Source: Marivita sp030148515
GTDB lineage: Bacteria > Pseudomonadota > Alphaproteobacteria > Rhodobacterales > Rhodobacteraceae
Length of the DNA stretch: 64,000 bases
Direction of reading: 5' to 3'
Assembly (NCBI RefSeq): GCF_048006345.1
Contig: NZ_CP180351.1
Span: 1,240,001 to 1,304,000, forward strand
Below are positions 1 through 7,223 of this stretch, piece after piece. Every line of letters starts with the position of its first letter. Positions within the stretch are counted from its first letter, which is position 1. The position numbers and the translations under genes are program-made. Below the pieces are notes generated by a model, which was not told the origin of the DNA, ran no database searches, and saw nothing but the letters and a program-made list of their open reading frames with translations.

Positions 1-197
1 TTCCCAACGCCAAGATCACCATCACCGATCTGGCCGGCGACGGAAATCATTACGCGGCCGAGGTGATCGACGAAAGCTTCAAGGGCATGAACCGGGTCCA
101 GCAGCAGCGTGCCGTCTACGCCGCCCTCAAGGGCAAGATGGATGGATCGCAGGGCGAGTTGCACGCGCTGGCGCTCACCACGAAAGCACCGGCCTGA
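1..197 (+). CDS. BolA family protein, C-terminal part (gene cut by window start)
   Basis: The frame is open from base 3 to the TGA at 195-197 and gives about 64 residues. They contain the C-terminal half of the BolA fold: the stretch ITITDLAGDGNHYAAEVIDE followed by FKGMNRVQQQRAVYAAL, whose order (beta strand, His-containing loop, then the helix ending in R-A-V-Y) is typical of BolA proteins. BolA proteins pair with CGFS monothiol glutaredoxins to bind or hand over [2Fe-2S] clusters. The grxD gene lies 230 bases downstream on the same strand, which supports that role here. The start lies outside the window. Confidence 0.9.
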   Translation, partial: PNAKITITDLAGDGNHYAAEVIDESFKGMNRVQQQRAVYAALKGKMDGSQGELHALALTTKAPA

Positions 198-304
198 TGC
201 CCGCGCGGCTCTGGAATATCCTGATGATCCTGTCGATCGGTCCTTTTGCCGATGCCACGTGGTGTCGTCCGGCAGAAACGGCCCGCCACACAGGCGCAGC
301 ATGA
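197..304 (+). CDS. possible 35-aa ORF linking bolA and the next small gene
   Basis: ATG at 197 shares its A with the bolA stop (TGATG), and the TGA at 302-304 overlaps the next ATG at 301 (ATGA). The predicted peptide begins MPARLWNILMILSIGPFADA, a hydrophobic stretch, and ends TGAA. No family is recognised. The double stop/start overlap suggests translational coupling through the operon. The peptide could be a real small secreted or membrane protein, or only a device that passes ribosomes on. Its short length leaves it uncertain. Confidence 0.3.
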   Translation: MPARLWNILMILSIGPFADATWCRPAETARHTGAA

Positions 305-438
305 TCGACTTTCTGACCAACACCTGGCCAATGTTTGCAGCCATTGGCCTTGTCACTGTGATAACTGTCGGCGCAACCATGCCGTATATCCGCAAGGATC
401 GGAAACGCCGCGAAGAGATGGAGCAAGAGAATGACTGA
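301..438 (+). CDS. small single-pass membrane protein between bolA and grxD
   Basis: A 45-residue protein starting MIDFLTNTWPMFAAIGLVTV. One hydrophobic segment covers residues about 8-28, followed by a basic and acidic tail (RKDRKRREEMEQEND). This suggests an inner-membrane anchor with the C-terminus in the cytoplasm by the positive-inside rule. Its stop (436-438) overlaps the grxD start at 431, so it is probably co-translated with grxD. No domain is recognised. Its place between bolA and grxD hints at a role near that iron-sulfur pair, but that is inference from position only. Confidence 0.6.
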   Translation: MIDFLTNTWPMFAAIGLVTVITVGATMPYIRKDRKRREEMEQEND

Positions 439-793
439 CGCGAAACAGATTATCGAAGAGACCGTGAAGTCGAATGACGTGGTGCTCTACATGAAAGGCA
501 CCAAAACGATGCCGCAATGCGGATTTTCGAGCAAGGTGGCTGGCGTGCTGAACTACATGGGCGTCGAGTATGCCGATGTGAACGTGCTGGCGGACGAGAA
601 TATCCGTCAGGGCATCAAGGAATATTCCGACTGGCCGACGATCCCGCAGCTTTATGTCAAAGGCGAATTCGTCGGTGGCTGCGACATCATCACCGAGATG
701 ACCCTTTCGGGCGAATTGGACCAGCTCTTTGATGAGAACGGCGTCGGCTATGACAAGGACGCCGCCGAGAAGATCCGCGAAGCGAATTCCTGA
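431..793 (+). CDS. grxD: monothiol glutaredoxin (Grx4/CGFS type)
   Basis: A 120-residue protein of normal family length. The active-site motif CGFS is present (PQCGFS, residues about 30-35), preceded by VVLYMKGTKTMP. It is followed by the cis-Pro motif WPTIPQLYVKGEFVGGCDI (about 69-87), in which TIP and the GG-D turn bind glutathione. CGFS glutaredoxins carry a glutathione-ligated [2Fe-2S] cluster and work with BolA in cytosolic Fe-S trafficking. The gene overlaps the preceding small membrane-protein gene by eight bases and is followed by a strong terminator, so it is likely the last gene of the bolA operon. Confidence 0.96.
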   Translation: MTDAKQIIEETVKSNDVVLYMKGTKTMPQCGFSSKVAGVLNYMGVEYADVNVLADENIRQGIKEYSDWPTIPQLYVKGEFVGGCDIITEMTLSGELDQLFDENGVGYDKDAAEKIREANS

Positions 794-820
794 TCGGTTC
801 GTTTCTCGCGAATGACCAAC

Positions 821-845
821 GGCGCCCTGACGGGCGCCGTTTTGC
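821..845 (+). terminator. Rho-independent terminator of the bolA–grxD operon
   Basis: GGCGCCC TGAC GGGCGCC (821-838) is a perfect stem with a four-base loop. It is followed by GTTTTGCG and lies 27 bases after the grxD stop. It also separates this operon from the convergent zapA gene. Confidence 0.85.
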
Positions 846-869
846 GTTTGGGTCTGAGGCAGTGTCGCC

Positions 870-1262
870 CTACCCTGCTTTTTCTTCCACATCGCGGGCC
901 AGAGCTTCGGCGCGTGCCGCGATTTCCTGAAGCGACTCGGTCACGTCCGTTGGCACCACCGGTACCTCGATCCGTTCCGGCTGGGGCGGCGGCGCGTCCT
1001 TGAGCGCCCGCAGTTCCGACAGGTAGGCGGCTGCACGGTCTTCGCTTTCGCGCAGCTTGTCCTCAAGACCGGCCGTCTTGTCTGCAAGCATCAGCCCCGC
1101 CATGAGGAGCATCCGTGCTTCGGGGATACGTCCGACCTGCTGCGCCAGAACCTGTGCTTCGGTGTCGAGCATGCGGGCCGCAGAATGCAGGTATTGCTCT
1201 TCGCCTTCCTGGCAGGCCACATCAAAGCTGCGACCGCCGATGGTGATTTCGACTTCGGGCAT
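870..1262 (-). CDS. zapA: cell division protein ZapA
   Basis: A 130-residue protein. The first 40 residues (MPEVEITIGGRSFDVACQEG and then EEQYLHSAARMLD) match the ZapA globular domain with its short beta hairpin. The segment from about residue 40 to 95 (RMLLMAGLMLADK and onward) forms the dimerising helix. The C-terminal 35 residues are Pro/Glu-rich and longer than in E. coli. ZapA binds FtsZ filaments and bundles them at midcell. It is translated after an upstream coiled-coil gene whose stop shares a base with this start (TGATG on the minus strand). Confidence 0.88.
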   Translation of the reverse strand: MPEVEITIGGRSFDVACQEGEEQYLHSAARMLDTEAQVLAQQVGRIPEARMLLMAGLMLADKTAGLEDKLRESEDRAAAYLSELRALKDAPPPQPERIEVPVVPTDVTESLQEIAARAEALARDVEEKAG

Positions 1263-1798
1263 CAGTTCGCCTCCTCGGTTTCAGCTGCAGCTTCAAGCAA
1301 CGGCGTCAGGGACGCGATGATCGCGCGTGTCTCTGCCGCCTCGACCGAGCGGGCGGCGCGCAGGCCCTCCAATTCGGCCAACATGGCCTTGTTGATGAGA
1401 TGCGGTTCGCCAACATTCTCGGCCAGTGCCTTGCGCAGTTCTTCGTTCGTGGCGCGCAGCATCTCGTTGGACTGGCGCAGGCGCTGGAGATCGAGGTCCA
1501 ACGCCGCCACATCCACCGTGGGTGCCGCTGGTGCCGGTGCCGCTGCGGCCTTGATCGCTTCGATCTCTTGCCGGTGGGTTTCGTGGAGCTTCCGCACCCG
1601 CTCTTCCAACTGGGCGTTGGCCAGCTTTTCCTCGTCCAGCGCATCCTGTAGATGCGCCACCTCTGCCGGGTCGATTCCCGGCTCGGCGGGCACCTCTGGA
1701 ACGGCCTGTGCTGCACGCTCTTCCAACCGGGCTACACCTTGTGCCACCCGGTCCAGCGCCGCCGTTATGCGATATTGCAACTCGTCAATTTGGGTCAT
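1262..1798 (-). CDS. coiled-coil protein encoded upstream of zapA
   Basis: A 178-residue protein, start chosen at MTQIDELQYRITAALDRVAQ (base 1798). The in-frame extension further upstream has unrelated composition and would run into the divergent tkt promoter. Almost the whole protein is predicted coiled coil: residues about 1-30, 48-75 (LQDALDEEKLANAQLEERVR), and 95-178, interrupted by an Ala/Pro hinge (AAAAPAPAAPT). There is no signal peptide or membrane segment. It overlaps zapA by one base. A ZapB-like or other divisome bundling role is plausible from context and shape, but no sequence family is recognised. Confidence 0.75.
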   Translation of the reverse strand: MTQIDELQYRITAALDRVAQGVARLEERAAQAVPEVPAEPGIDPAEVAHLQDALDEEKLANAQLEERVRKLHETHRQEIEAIKAAAAPAPAAPTVDVAALDLDLQRLRQSNEMLRATNEELRKALAENVGEPHLINKAMLAELEGLRAARSVEAAETRAIIASLTPLLEAAAETEEAN

Positions 1799-2036
1799 TT
1801 GCCTGATCCCCGTTTGTTGTGCGCCCACCGTTGGCGAGACACCGCCAGACGCATTTTTCCGTGCTCTCGAAACGAATCGCTCCGTCCTCTTAATGTGAAA
1901 GTTTAACAATCCGCGTTCGAAAATGCGCCCCCTTATGCACATATGGCAAGGCTGTGCCGCTTGAACTCTGCGTTGACGCTGGTATGAGCGCCCTCAACGA
2001 CCCCTTTTGCCCCCATCATGAAGGACGAGACGGCCC

Positions 2037-4082
2037 GTGGATATCGAGACCCTCAAAGCCCAGAACCCCGACCATTGGAACAAGGCGGCGGCGATCCGTG
2101 CGCTGACGCTTGATGCCGTGGCTGCCGCCAATTCCGGACATTCGGGCATGCCCATCGGCATGGCGGATGTGGCCACCGTGCTTTATGAAAAGCACCTCAA
2201 GTTCGACGCCGCCCATCCCGGCTGGCACGACCGCGACCGGTTCATCCTGTCGGCGGGTCACGGATCGATGCTGCTCTATTCGCTGCTGTACCTTGTGGGC
2301 GATCCCGAAATCACCCTGGATCAGGTCAAGAATTTCCGCCAATGGGGCGCGAAAACCGCAGGCCATCCCGAGAACTTTCTCGCACAGGCGATCGAGACCA
2401 CAACCGGCCCGCTGGGTCAGGGCATCGCCAACTCGGTTGGCTTTGCGATGGCGGAAGAAGCGCTGCGCGCGCGCTTCGGCAAGAAGCTGGTCGATCATTA
2501 TACGTACGTGATCGCAGGCGACGGGTGCCTGATGGAGGGCGTGAGCCACGAAGCCATCGGCATTGCAGGACGTCAGGAGCTGTCCAAGCTGATCGTCTTC
2601 TGGGACAACAACAACATCACCATCGACGGCACGGTTGAGCTGTCCGACCGCACCGATCAGGTTGCACGCTTTACTGCAGCGGGCTGGCACGTGCAGGAGA
2701 TCGACGGCCACAACCCGGCCGAGATCGACGCGGCGATCACTGCTGCGAAGGCGGACAAGCGCCCGTCGATGATCGCCTGCAAGACACATATCGCGCTGGG
2801 TCACGCGGCGCAGGACACCTCCAAAGGTCACGGCGCGCTGACCAATGCGGACCAGAACGCGGCGGCCAAAGCGGTCTGGGGCTGGACCACCGGCCCGTTC
2901 GAAGTGCCGGCCGACATCAAGTCGGCGTGGGAAGAAATCGGTCGCCGCGGCACGGCAGACCGTGTTGAGTGGGAAGCCCGACTGGCCGACATGTCGGATG
3001 CCCGTCAGGCTGAATTCGCGCGCACCATGGCCGGTGAAGCGCCGAAGAAGCTGTCTTCAACCATCAAGGCGCTGAAAAAGCAGATCAGCGAAAGCGCGCC
3101 CAAATTGGCCACGCGCAAAAGCTCGGAAATGGTGCTTGAAGTTGTCAATCCAATCCTGCCGGAAACCTTTGGCGGCTCGGCTGACCTGACCGGGTCGAAC
3201 AACACCAAGACCGGCGATCTGGGCGTGTTCGACGTGGACAACCGCAAGGGCCGCTACATGTATTGGGGCATTCGCGAACACGGCATGGCCTCGGCGATGA
3301 ACGGCATGGCGCTGCATGGTGGCATCCGCCCCTATGGCGGCACGTTCATGTGTTTCACCGATTATGCCCGCCCTGCGATGCGCCTCTCGGCCTTGATGCA
3401 GGTGCCGACGGTCTACGTGATGACGCATGACAGCATCGGTCTGGGCGAAGACGGCCCGACCCACCAGCCGGTCGAACATCTGGCGATCAGCCGCGCAACG
3501 CCGAACACGCTGGTGTTCCGTCCTGCCGACACGGTGGAAACCGCTGAGGCGTGGGAGATCGCGTTCACCCAGACCAAGACGCCGTCCGTGCTGTCACTGA
3601 CCCGGCAGAACCTTCCGACCGTGCGGACCGAACACAAGACCAAGAACCTCACGGCGCAAGGCGCCTATGTGCTGGCCGATGCCGAGGGCAAGCGTCAGGC
3701 GATCCTGATGGCGACCGGCTCTGAGGTCGAGATCGCAATGGCGGCGCGTGATATCCTGCACGCCGAAGGGATCGGCACGCGGGTGGTGTCTATGCCCTGC
3801 TGGGAGCTGTTCGAGGAGCAGGACGAGGCGTATCGCAAGCGCGTGTTGCCAGGTGGCCCGGTGCGCGTGGCCGTCGAGGCGGGCATCCGCTTTGGTTGGG
3901 ACCGCTGGCTCTATGGCGAGCGCGGCAAGCGCGAGAAGTCGGGCTTTGTCGGCATGCACGGGTTCGGTGCGTCGGCCCCTGCGGAAACGCTTTACGAGAA
4001 GTTCGGGATCACTGCCGAGGCCGTGGCACAAAAAGTGCGCGACCTGGTCGAGGGCCGCTGGCAGCCCGATCCCCGCGCGTAG
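2037..4082 (+). CDS. tkt: transketolase
   Basis: A 681-residue cytosolic enzyme that moves two-carbon ketol units in the pentose phosphate pathway. The GTG start at 2037 is preceded by AAGGA at 2021. Visible landmarks are GHSGMPIGMADVA (residues about 36-48), the thiamine-diphosphate/metal motif GDGCLMEG with DNNNITIDG (about 161-205), and the C-terminal pyrimidine-domain motif WGIREHGMASAMNG (about 410-423). GLGEDGPTHQPVEHL carries the substrate-binding His. It is slightly longer than the usual 660-670 residues. It stands alone, divergent from zapA and its partner. Neither Calvin-cycle genes nor fbaA or pgk follow it here. Confidence 0.97.
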   Translation: MDIETLKAQNPDHWNKAAAIRALTLDAVAAANSGHSGMPIGMADVATVLYEKHLKFDAAHPGWHDRDRFILSAGHGSMLLYSLLYLVGDPEITLDQVKNFRQWGAKTAGHPENFLAQAIETTTGPLGQGIANSVGFAMAEEALRARFGKKLVDHYTYVIAGDGCLMEGVSHEAIGIAGRQELSKLIVFWDNNNITIDGTVELSDRTDQVARFTAAGWHVQEIDGHNPAEIDAAITAAKADKRPSMIACKTHIALGHAAQDTSKGHGALTNADQNAAAKAVWGWTTGPFEVPADIKSAWEEIGRRGTADRVEWEARLADMSDARQAEFARTMAGEAPKKLSSTIKALKKQISESAPKLATRKSSEMVLEVVNPILPETFGGSADLTGSNNTKTGDLGVFDVDNRKGRYMYWGIREHGMASAMNGMALHGGIRPYGGTFMCFTDYARPAMRLSALMQVPTVYVMTHDSIGLGEDGPTHQPVEHLAISRATPNTLVFRPADTVETAEAWEIAFTQTKTPSVLSLTRQNLPTVRTEHKTKNLTAQGAYVLADAEGKRQAILMATGSEVEIAMAARDILHAEGIGTRVVSMPCWELFEEQDEAYRKRVLPGGPVRVAVEAGIRFGWDRWLYGERGKREKSGFVGMHGFGASAPAETLYEKFGITAEAVAQKVRDLVEGRWQPDPRA

Positions 4083-4091
4083 ATAAGCTTT

Positions 4092-4118
4092 GGGCGACCT
4101 CGCGAGCCGGGGTCGCCC
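4092..4118 (+). terminator. hairpin after tkt
   Basis: GGGCGACC (4092-4099) pairs with GGTCGCCC (4111-4118) around an 11-base loop, starting ten bases after the tkt stop. No U-tract follows, so it may act as a 3' stability element or a weak terminator rather than a strong intrinsic one. Confidence 0.45.
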
Positions 4119-4122
4119 ATAA

Positions 4123-4142
4123 GCGATGCATCGATGCATCGC
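4123..4142. repeat. 20-bp perfect palindrome
   Basis: GCGATGCATCGATGCATCGC reads the same on both strands with no loop. It lies between the tkt hairpin and a further small dyad, AACGCG-TAGA-CGCGTT, at 4146-4161. Its function is unknown. See findings. Confidence 0.8.
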
Positions 4143-4175
4143 CCGAACGCGTAGACGCGTTGGACACTCGAAACA

Positions 4176-4466
4176 TCACCGAAAATGCGAGTCCCGACCT
4201 GTTGGCCTGGCCCGTTGTGACAGGCTCGGTGGATCGCGTTGCACGACCAGACGCACGGGGTCGCGATTGCAGAACACCACAAGCTGATCGCCGTTTTCCA
4301 CCAGCGTGAACCCGCGCCGCCGCACCTCGCGCAGAAAAGCGTCGCGTCCCACAACCTGTTCGACATCGCAGGCGGAGCGGTGGATCACACCGCCCCGTCC
4401 CACTGCCTTTGCCGAGAAGACGTTGCGCAACCAGGTGTCTGGATCAAGAAAGCTCGGAATCGTCAT
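4176..4466 (-). CDS. small hypothetical protein
   Basis: A 96-residue protein starting MTIPSFLDPDTWLRNVFSAK. It has a central segment CDVEQVVGRDAFLREVRRRG and then FTLVENGDQLVVFCNRDPVR. I recall similar short proteins from Rhodobacterales, where some carry the misleading name N-(5'-phosphoribosyl)anthranilate isomerase. No TIM-barrel fits in this length, so that function is not credible. There is no signal peptide. The C-terminal 20 residues are low in hydrophobicity and could be disordered. It lies convergent to tkt. Function unknown. Confidence 0.65.
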   Translation of the reverse strand: MTIPSFLDPDTWLRNVFSAKAVGRGGVIHRSACDVEQVVGRDAFLREVRRRGFTLVENGDQLVVFCNRDPVRLVVQRDPPSLSQRARPTGRDSHFR

Positions 4467-4511
4467 GTCCCATGCTTAGCTCGAACAGAGTTAAGACAGG
4501 ATTAACGCGCC

Positions 4512-5468
4512 TCAGACACCTTTCGGCATCACCGCCGTCCAGACCGGACCGATGATCTTGACCCCGACCGGGATCAGGATCAGGCCCCAAATGAAACCCA
4601 GAACAAAGTCGATGCCGGCCGTCACAGCCCATTCGACAAAAGCCTGCCCTGCCCCGATGGCCACGGCGACGCCGTGGATGGCATCCTCGGGCCCATGCCA
4701 GCCCATCTGCGCGATGGAATGCACGATGATCGATCCACCGACCCAGAGCATCGCCGCCGTGCCCACCACGGTCAGCATCTTGAGCAGCCATGGCATGAAC
4801 TTGACGATCCCGCGCCCCAAGGCACGGGTCAGCCCAAGCCGCCCTACCTGCGAAAGCCAAAGGCCCACATCGTCCATCTTCACGATCACCGCCACCGCGC
4901 CATAGACCGCCAGTGTGACCATGATGCCGACAAGCGCCAGTGTGGCCCCCTGCATCCAGATGTTGCCTTCTTCGATCACCGACAGCGCAATGGTCATGAT
5001 CTCGGCCGACAGGATGAAATCCGTCTTGATCGCGCCTTTGACCTTTTCCTCTTCCAGATGCAACGGGTCCTGAATGTCGTGGCTGCCATCCGGTCCACCG
5101 GAATGATCGTCATGGGGGCGCAGCACATGCACGATCTTTTCCGCCCCTTCGAAACAGAGGTAACTTCCGCCAAGGATCAGCAAGGGCGGGATCATCCACG
5201 GTGCGAAGGTCGACAGCAGCAATGCTGCGGGCAGAAGGAACACCAGCTTGTTGATCAGTGATCCCCGCGCGATGCGCCAGATGATCGGCAATTCGCGGGC
5301 GGGTTCGAACCCATGCAGGTATTTTGGAGTGACCGCCGCGTCGTCGATCAGGACGCCTGCGGTTTTCGACCCGGCTTTGGCCGCCGCCGCACCGATGTCG
5401 TCGATCGAGGCCGCGGCCACCTTTGCGATGCCCGCCACGTCGTCCAGAAGCGCCAACAATCCGCTCAT
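4512..5468 (-). CDS. DUF808 family inner-membrane protein (YedI-like)
   Basis: A 318-residue protein, start chosen at MSGLLALLDDVAGIAKVAAA (base 5468), which overlaps the stop of the DoxX gene. The N-terminus with DDVAGIAKVAAASIDDI and AGVLIDDAAVTPKYLHG is the DUF808 signature. Several hydrophobic segments follow: about 87-110, 155-180, 185-210, 235-260 and 275-310. An acidic, His-rich cytosolic loop (HDDHSGGPDGSHDIQD, about 127-142) sits between the first two. The family is found in the inner membrane and has no established activity. Coupling with doxX suggests joint expression. Confidence 0.88.
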   Translation of the reverse strand: MSGLLALLDDVAGIAKVAAASIDDIGAAAAKAGSKTAGVLIDDAAVTPKYLHGFEPARELPIIWRIARGSLINKLVFLLPAALLLSTFAPWMIPPLLILGGSYLCFEGAEKIVHVLRPHDDHSGGPDGSHDIQDPLHLEEEKVKGAIKTDFILSAEIMTIALSVIEEGNIWMQGATLALVGIMVTLAVYGAVAVIVKMDDVGLWLSQVGRLGLTRALGRGIVKFMPWLLKMLTVVGTAAMLWVGGSIIVHSIAQMGWHGPEDAIHGVAVAIGAGQAFVEWAVTAGIDFVLGFIWGLILIPVGVKIIGPVWTAVMPKGV

Positions 5469-5857
5469 ACCCGCTGTCCCCCATGTATCTTGCCCAAGAC
5501 ATAGCGCCCCGGTCCATGAGCCGCCAGCACAAGGCACCCTCCGGCAATGGCCCAGTTCTTGACGAAGATGCTCATTTGCCACGGATCTTCGGGGATCAGG
5601 TGAAAGACGCTTGTTACCGCGCAATAGGCTGCAAGTAGCACAGCCACGGGGCGTACCGCCCAGCCGACCGCCACCATCCCCCCTGCGATGGCGTTGAACC
5701 CAAGCGCCACCCACACCAAGGCCGTGGGCAGATTGAAACCGGACAGCAACTGCATCGCCGGTTCGGGGTCCACAGCCTTTTGGATCGCGCCCCCGACGAA
5801 AAGCGCTGCAATCAGAATACGTCCGATCAGGACCGCGAGATCTGCCAGCACCATCAT
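5465..5857 (-). CDS. DoxX family membrane protein
   Basis: A 130-residue protein with four predicted membrane helices (about 5-25, 42-62, 67-90 and 103-122). It has the DoxX-type motif LIGRILIAALFVGGAIQK near the start and FNAIAGGMVAVGWAVRPVAV in the middle. DoxX-like proteins are small quinone-associated or otherwise uncharacterised membrane proteins. The gene is divergent from the first GAPDH gene and overlaps the following DUF808 gene by four bases (ATGA), so the two form an operon. Confidence 0.85.
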   Translation of the reverse strand: MMVLADLAVLIGRILIAALFVGGAIQKAVDPEPAMQLLSGFNLPTALVWVALGFNAIAGGMVAVGWAVRPVAVLLAAYCAVTSVFHLIPEDPWQMSIFVKNWAIAGGCLVLAAHGPGRYVLGKIHGGQRV

Positions 5858-5885
5858 AATTTCCGATTCCGCAACATAGGTTCGG

Positions 5886-5899
5886 TGTTACCGCAAACC
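5886..5899. promoter_or_regulatory. candidate CceR-type operator 1 (upstream of first gap gene)
   Basis: TGTTACCGCAAACC matches 12 of 14 positions of TGTTANCGNTAACA, the palindrome I recall for the LacI-family carbon regulator CceR of Rhodobacter. It lies in the 179-bp doxX/gap divergent region. The site assignment is by motif resemblance only. Confidence 0.4.
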
Positions 5900-5938
5900 G
5901 TCGCGAAGCGTTAGCGCCATCATCCGGCCGAGCCATAG

Positions 5939-5952
5939 GTTTTGCGCTAACA
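5939..5952. promoter_or_regulatory. candidate CceR-type operator 2 (upstream of first gap gene)
   Basis: GTTTTGCGCTAACA has one perfect half (GCGCTAACA) and one degraded half. Its centre is 53 bases from the first candidate, about five helical turns, so the two could be bound on the same face of the DNA. Confidence 0.35.
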
Positions 5953-6036
5953 TATTGTGAAATCATACCTTTTTACTTTGCGGTTGCAGCATACCTGCGT
6001 ATACGACCCCTAACGCACAGCGCAGGAGACATGCCC

Positions 6037-7041
6037 ATGACCGTCACTCTTGGAATCAACGGTTTCGGTCGGATCGGCCGCTGCACCCTCGCCCATATCG
6101 CCGAAAGCTCGCGCAATGACGTGCAGGTGGTGAAGATCAACGCGACAGGCCCGATTGAGACCAACGCGCATCTGCTGCGCTATGACAGCGTGCACGGTCG
6201 CTTCGGCGGAGAGGTCAAGGTCAAGGGCAACACGATGGATCTGGGCCGTGGCCCGATGGAGGTTTTTTCGACCTACAACCCCGAAGAACTCGACTGGTCG
6301 GGCTGTGACGTGGTTCTGGAATGCACCGGCAACTTCAACGATGGCGCCAAGGCGGGCATCCACATGGAGCGCGGTGCGAAGTCGGTTCTGATCTCGGCCC
6401 CGGCCAAGAACGTGCAGAAAACCATCGTCTATGGCGTGAACCACCGCTCGCTTGTGGCCGGTGACACGATGATCTCGAACGGCTCCTGCACCACAAACTG
6501 CCTCGCGCCGTTGGCCAAGGTTCTGGACGAGGCGATCGGCATCGAGAGCGGCATCATGACCACGATCCACTCCTATACCGGCGACCAGCCGACGCTGGAT
6601 CGCCGCCATGCCGACCTCTACCGCGCCCGCGCAGCCGCCATGGCGATGATCCCGACCTCCACCGGGGCCGCAAAGGCGCTGGGGGAAGTGCTTCCGAACC
6701 TCAAGGGCAAGCTTGATGGCTCTGCCGTGCGCGTGCCGACCCCGAACGTGTCGGCTGTGGACCTGACCTTCTACGCCAGCAAGGACGTCACCGTTGCCGA
6801 TGTGAACGAAGTGGTGCGCGAAGCCGCCGCCACCCATATGGGTACGGTTATGGCCTACGATCCCGAACCCAAGGTCTCCATCGACTTCAACCACACCACG
6901 CAATCGTCGATCTTTGCGCCGGACCAGACCAAGGTCGTGGGCAATCGTATGGTGCGCGTTCTGGCGTGGTACGACAACGAATGGGGCTTCTCGGCACGCA
7001 TGGCTGATGTGGCCGGTGCGATGGGCCGTCTGCTTCACTAA
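6037..7041 (+). CDS. glyceraldehyde-3-phosphate dehydrogenase, GapB-like cofactor loop
   Basis: A 334-residue class I GAPDH. AGGAG at 6024-6028 is only two bases from the ATG at 6031 but eight from the ATG at 6037, which decides the start (MTVTLGINGFGRIGR). The NAD(P)-binding Rossmann motif is GINGFGRIGR, the active-site Cys lies in SNGSCTTNC, and the catalytic His in TTIHSYTGDQ. Where NAD-specific enzymes carry Asp (IND), this one reads INATGPIETNAHLL. The same replacement occurs in the NADP-preferring, gluconeogenic GapB of Bacillus. A gluconeogenic or NADP-linked role is therefore inferred. A strong terminator follows. Confidence 0.93.
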   Translation: MTVTLGINGFGRIGRCTLAHIAESSRNDVQVVKINATGPIETNAHLLRYDSVHGRFGGEVKVKGNTMDLGRGPMEVFSTYNPEELDWSGCDVVLECTGNFNDGAKAGIHMERGAKSVLISAPAKNVQKTIVYGVNHRSLVAGDTMISNGSCTTNCLAPLAKVLDEAIGIESGIMTTIHSYTGDQPTLDRRHADLYRARAAAMAMIPTSTGAAKALGEVLPNLKGKLDGSAVRVPTPNVSAVDLTFYASKDVTVADVNEVVREAAATHMGTVMAYDPEPKVSIDFNHTTQSSIFAPDQTKVVGNRMVRVLAWYDNEWGFSARMADVAGAMGRLLH

Positions 7042-7065
7042 GCCAAGCACATTCCAGATAAAGAG

Positions 7066-7100
7066 CACCTGCAACGAGATAAATTCGTTGCAGGTGTTTT
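7066..7100 (+). terminator. Rho-independent terminator of the first gap gene
   Basis: CACCTGCAACGA (7066-7077) pairs perfectly with TCGTTGCAGGTG (7085-7096), loop of seven bases. The TTTT run is followed closely by a second T-rich stretch. It starts 25 bases after the gap stop. Confidence 0.92.
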
Positions 7101-7223
7101 GCTTTTTGCGACCGCGCGCGTCGCGCTTCGCTCCCAATGCGGCGCTGCAGCAATAGCGCTCCTGCGCGAGTCCCCTAGCCTTGCGTCGAGGACAGGTTTT
7201 CGTCGCATCACAGGGGCTGGCAA

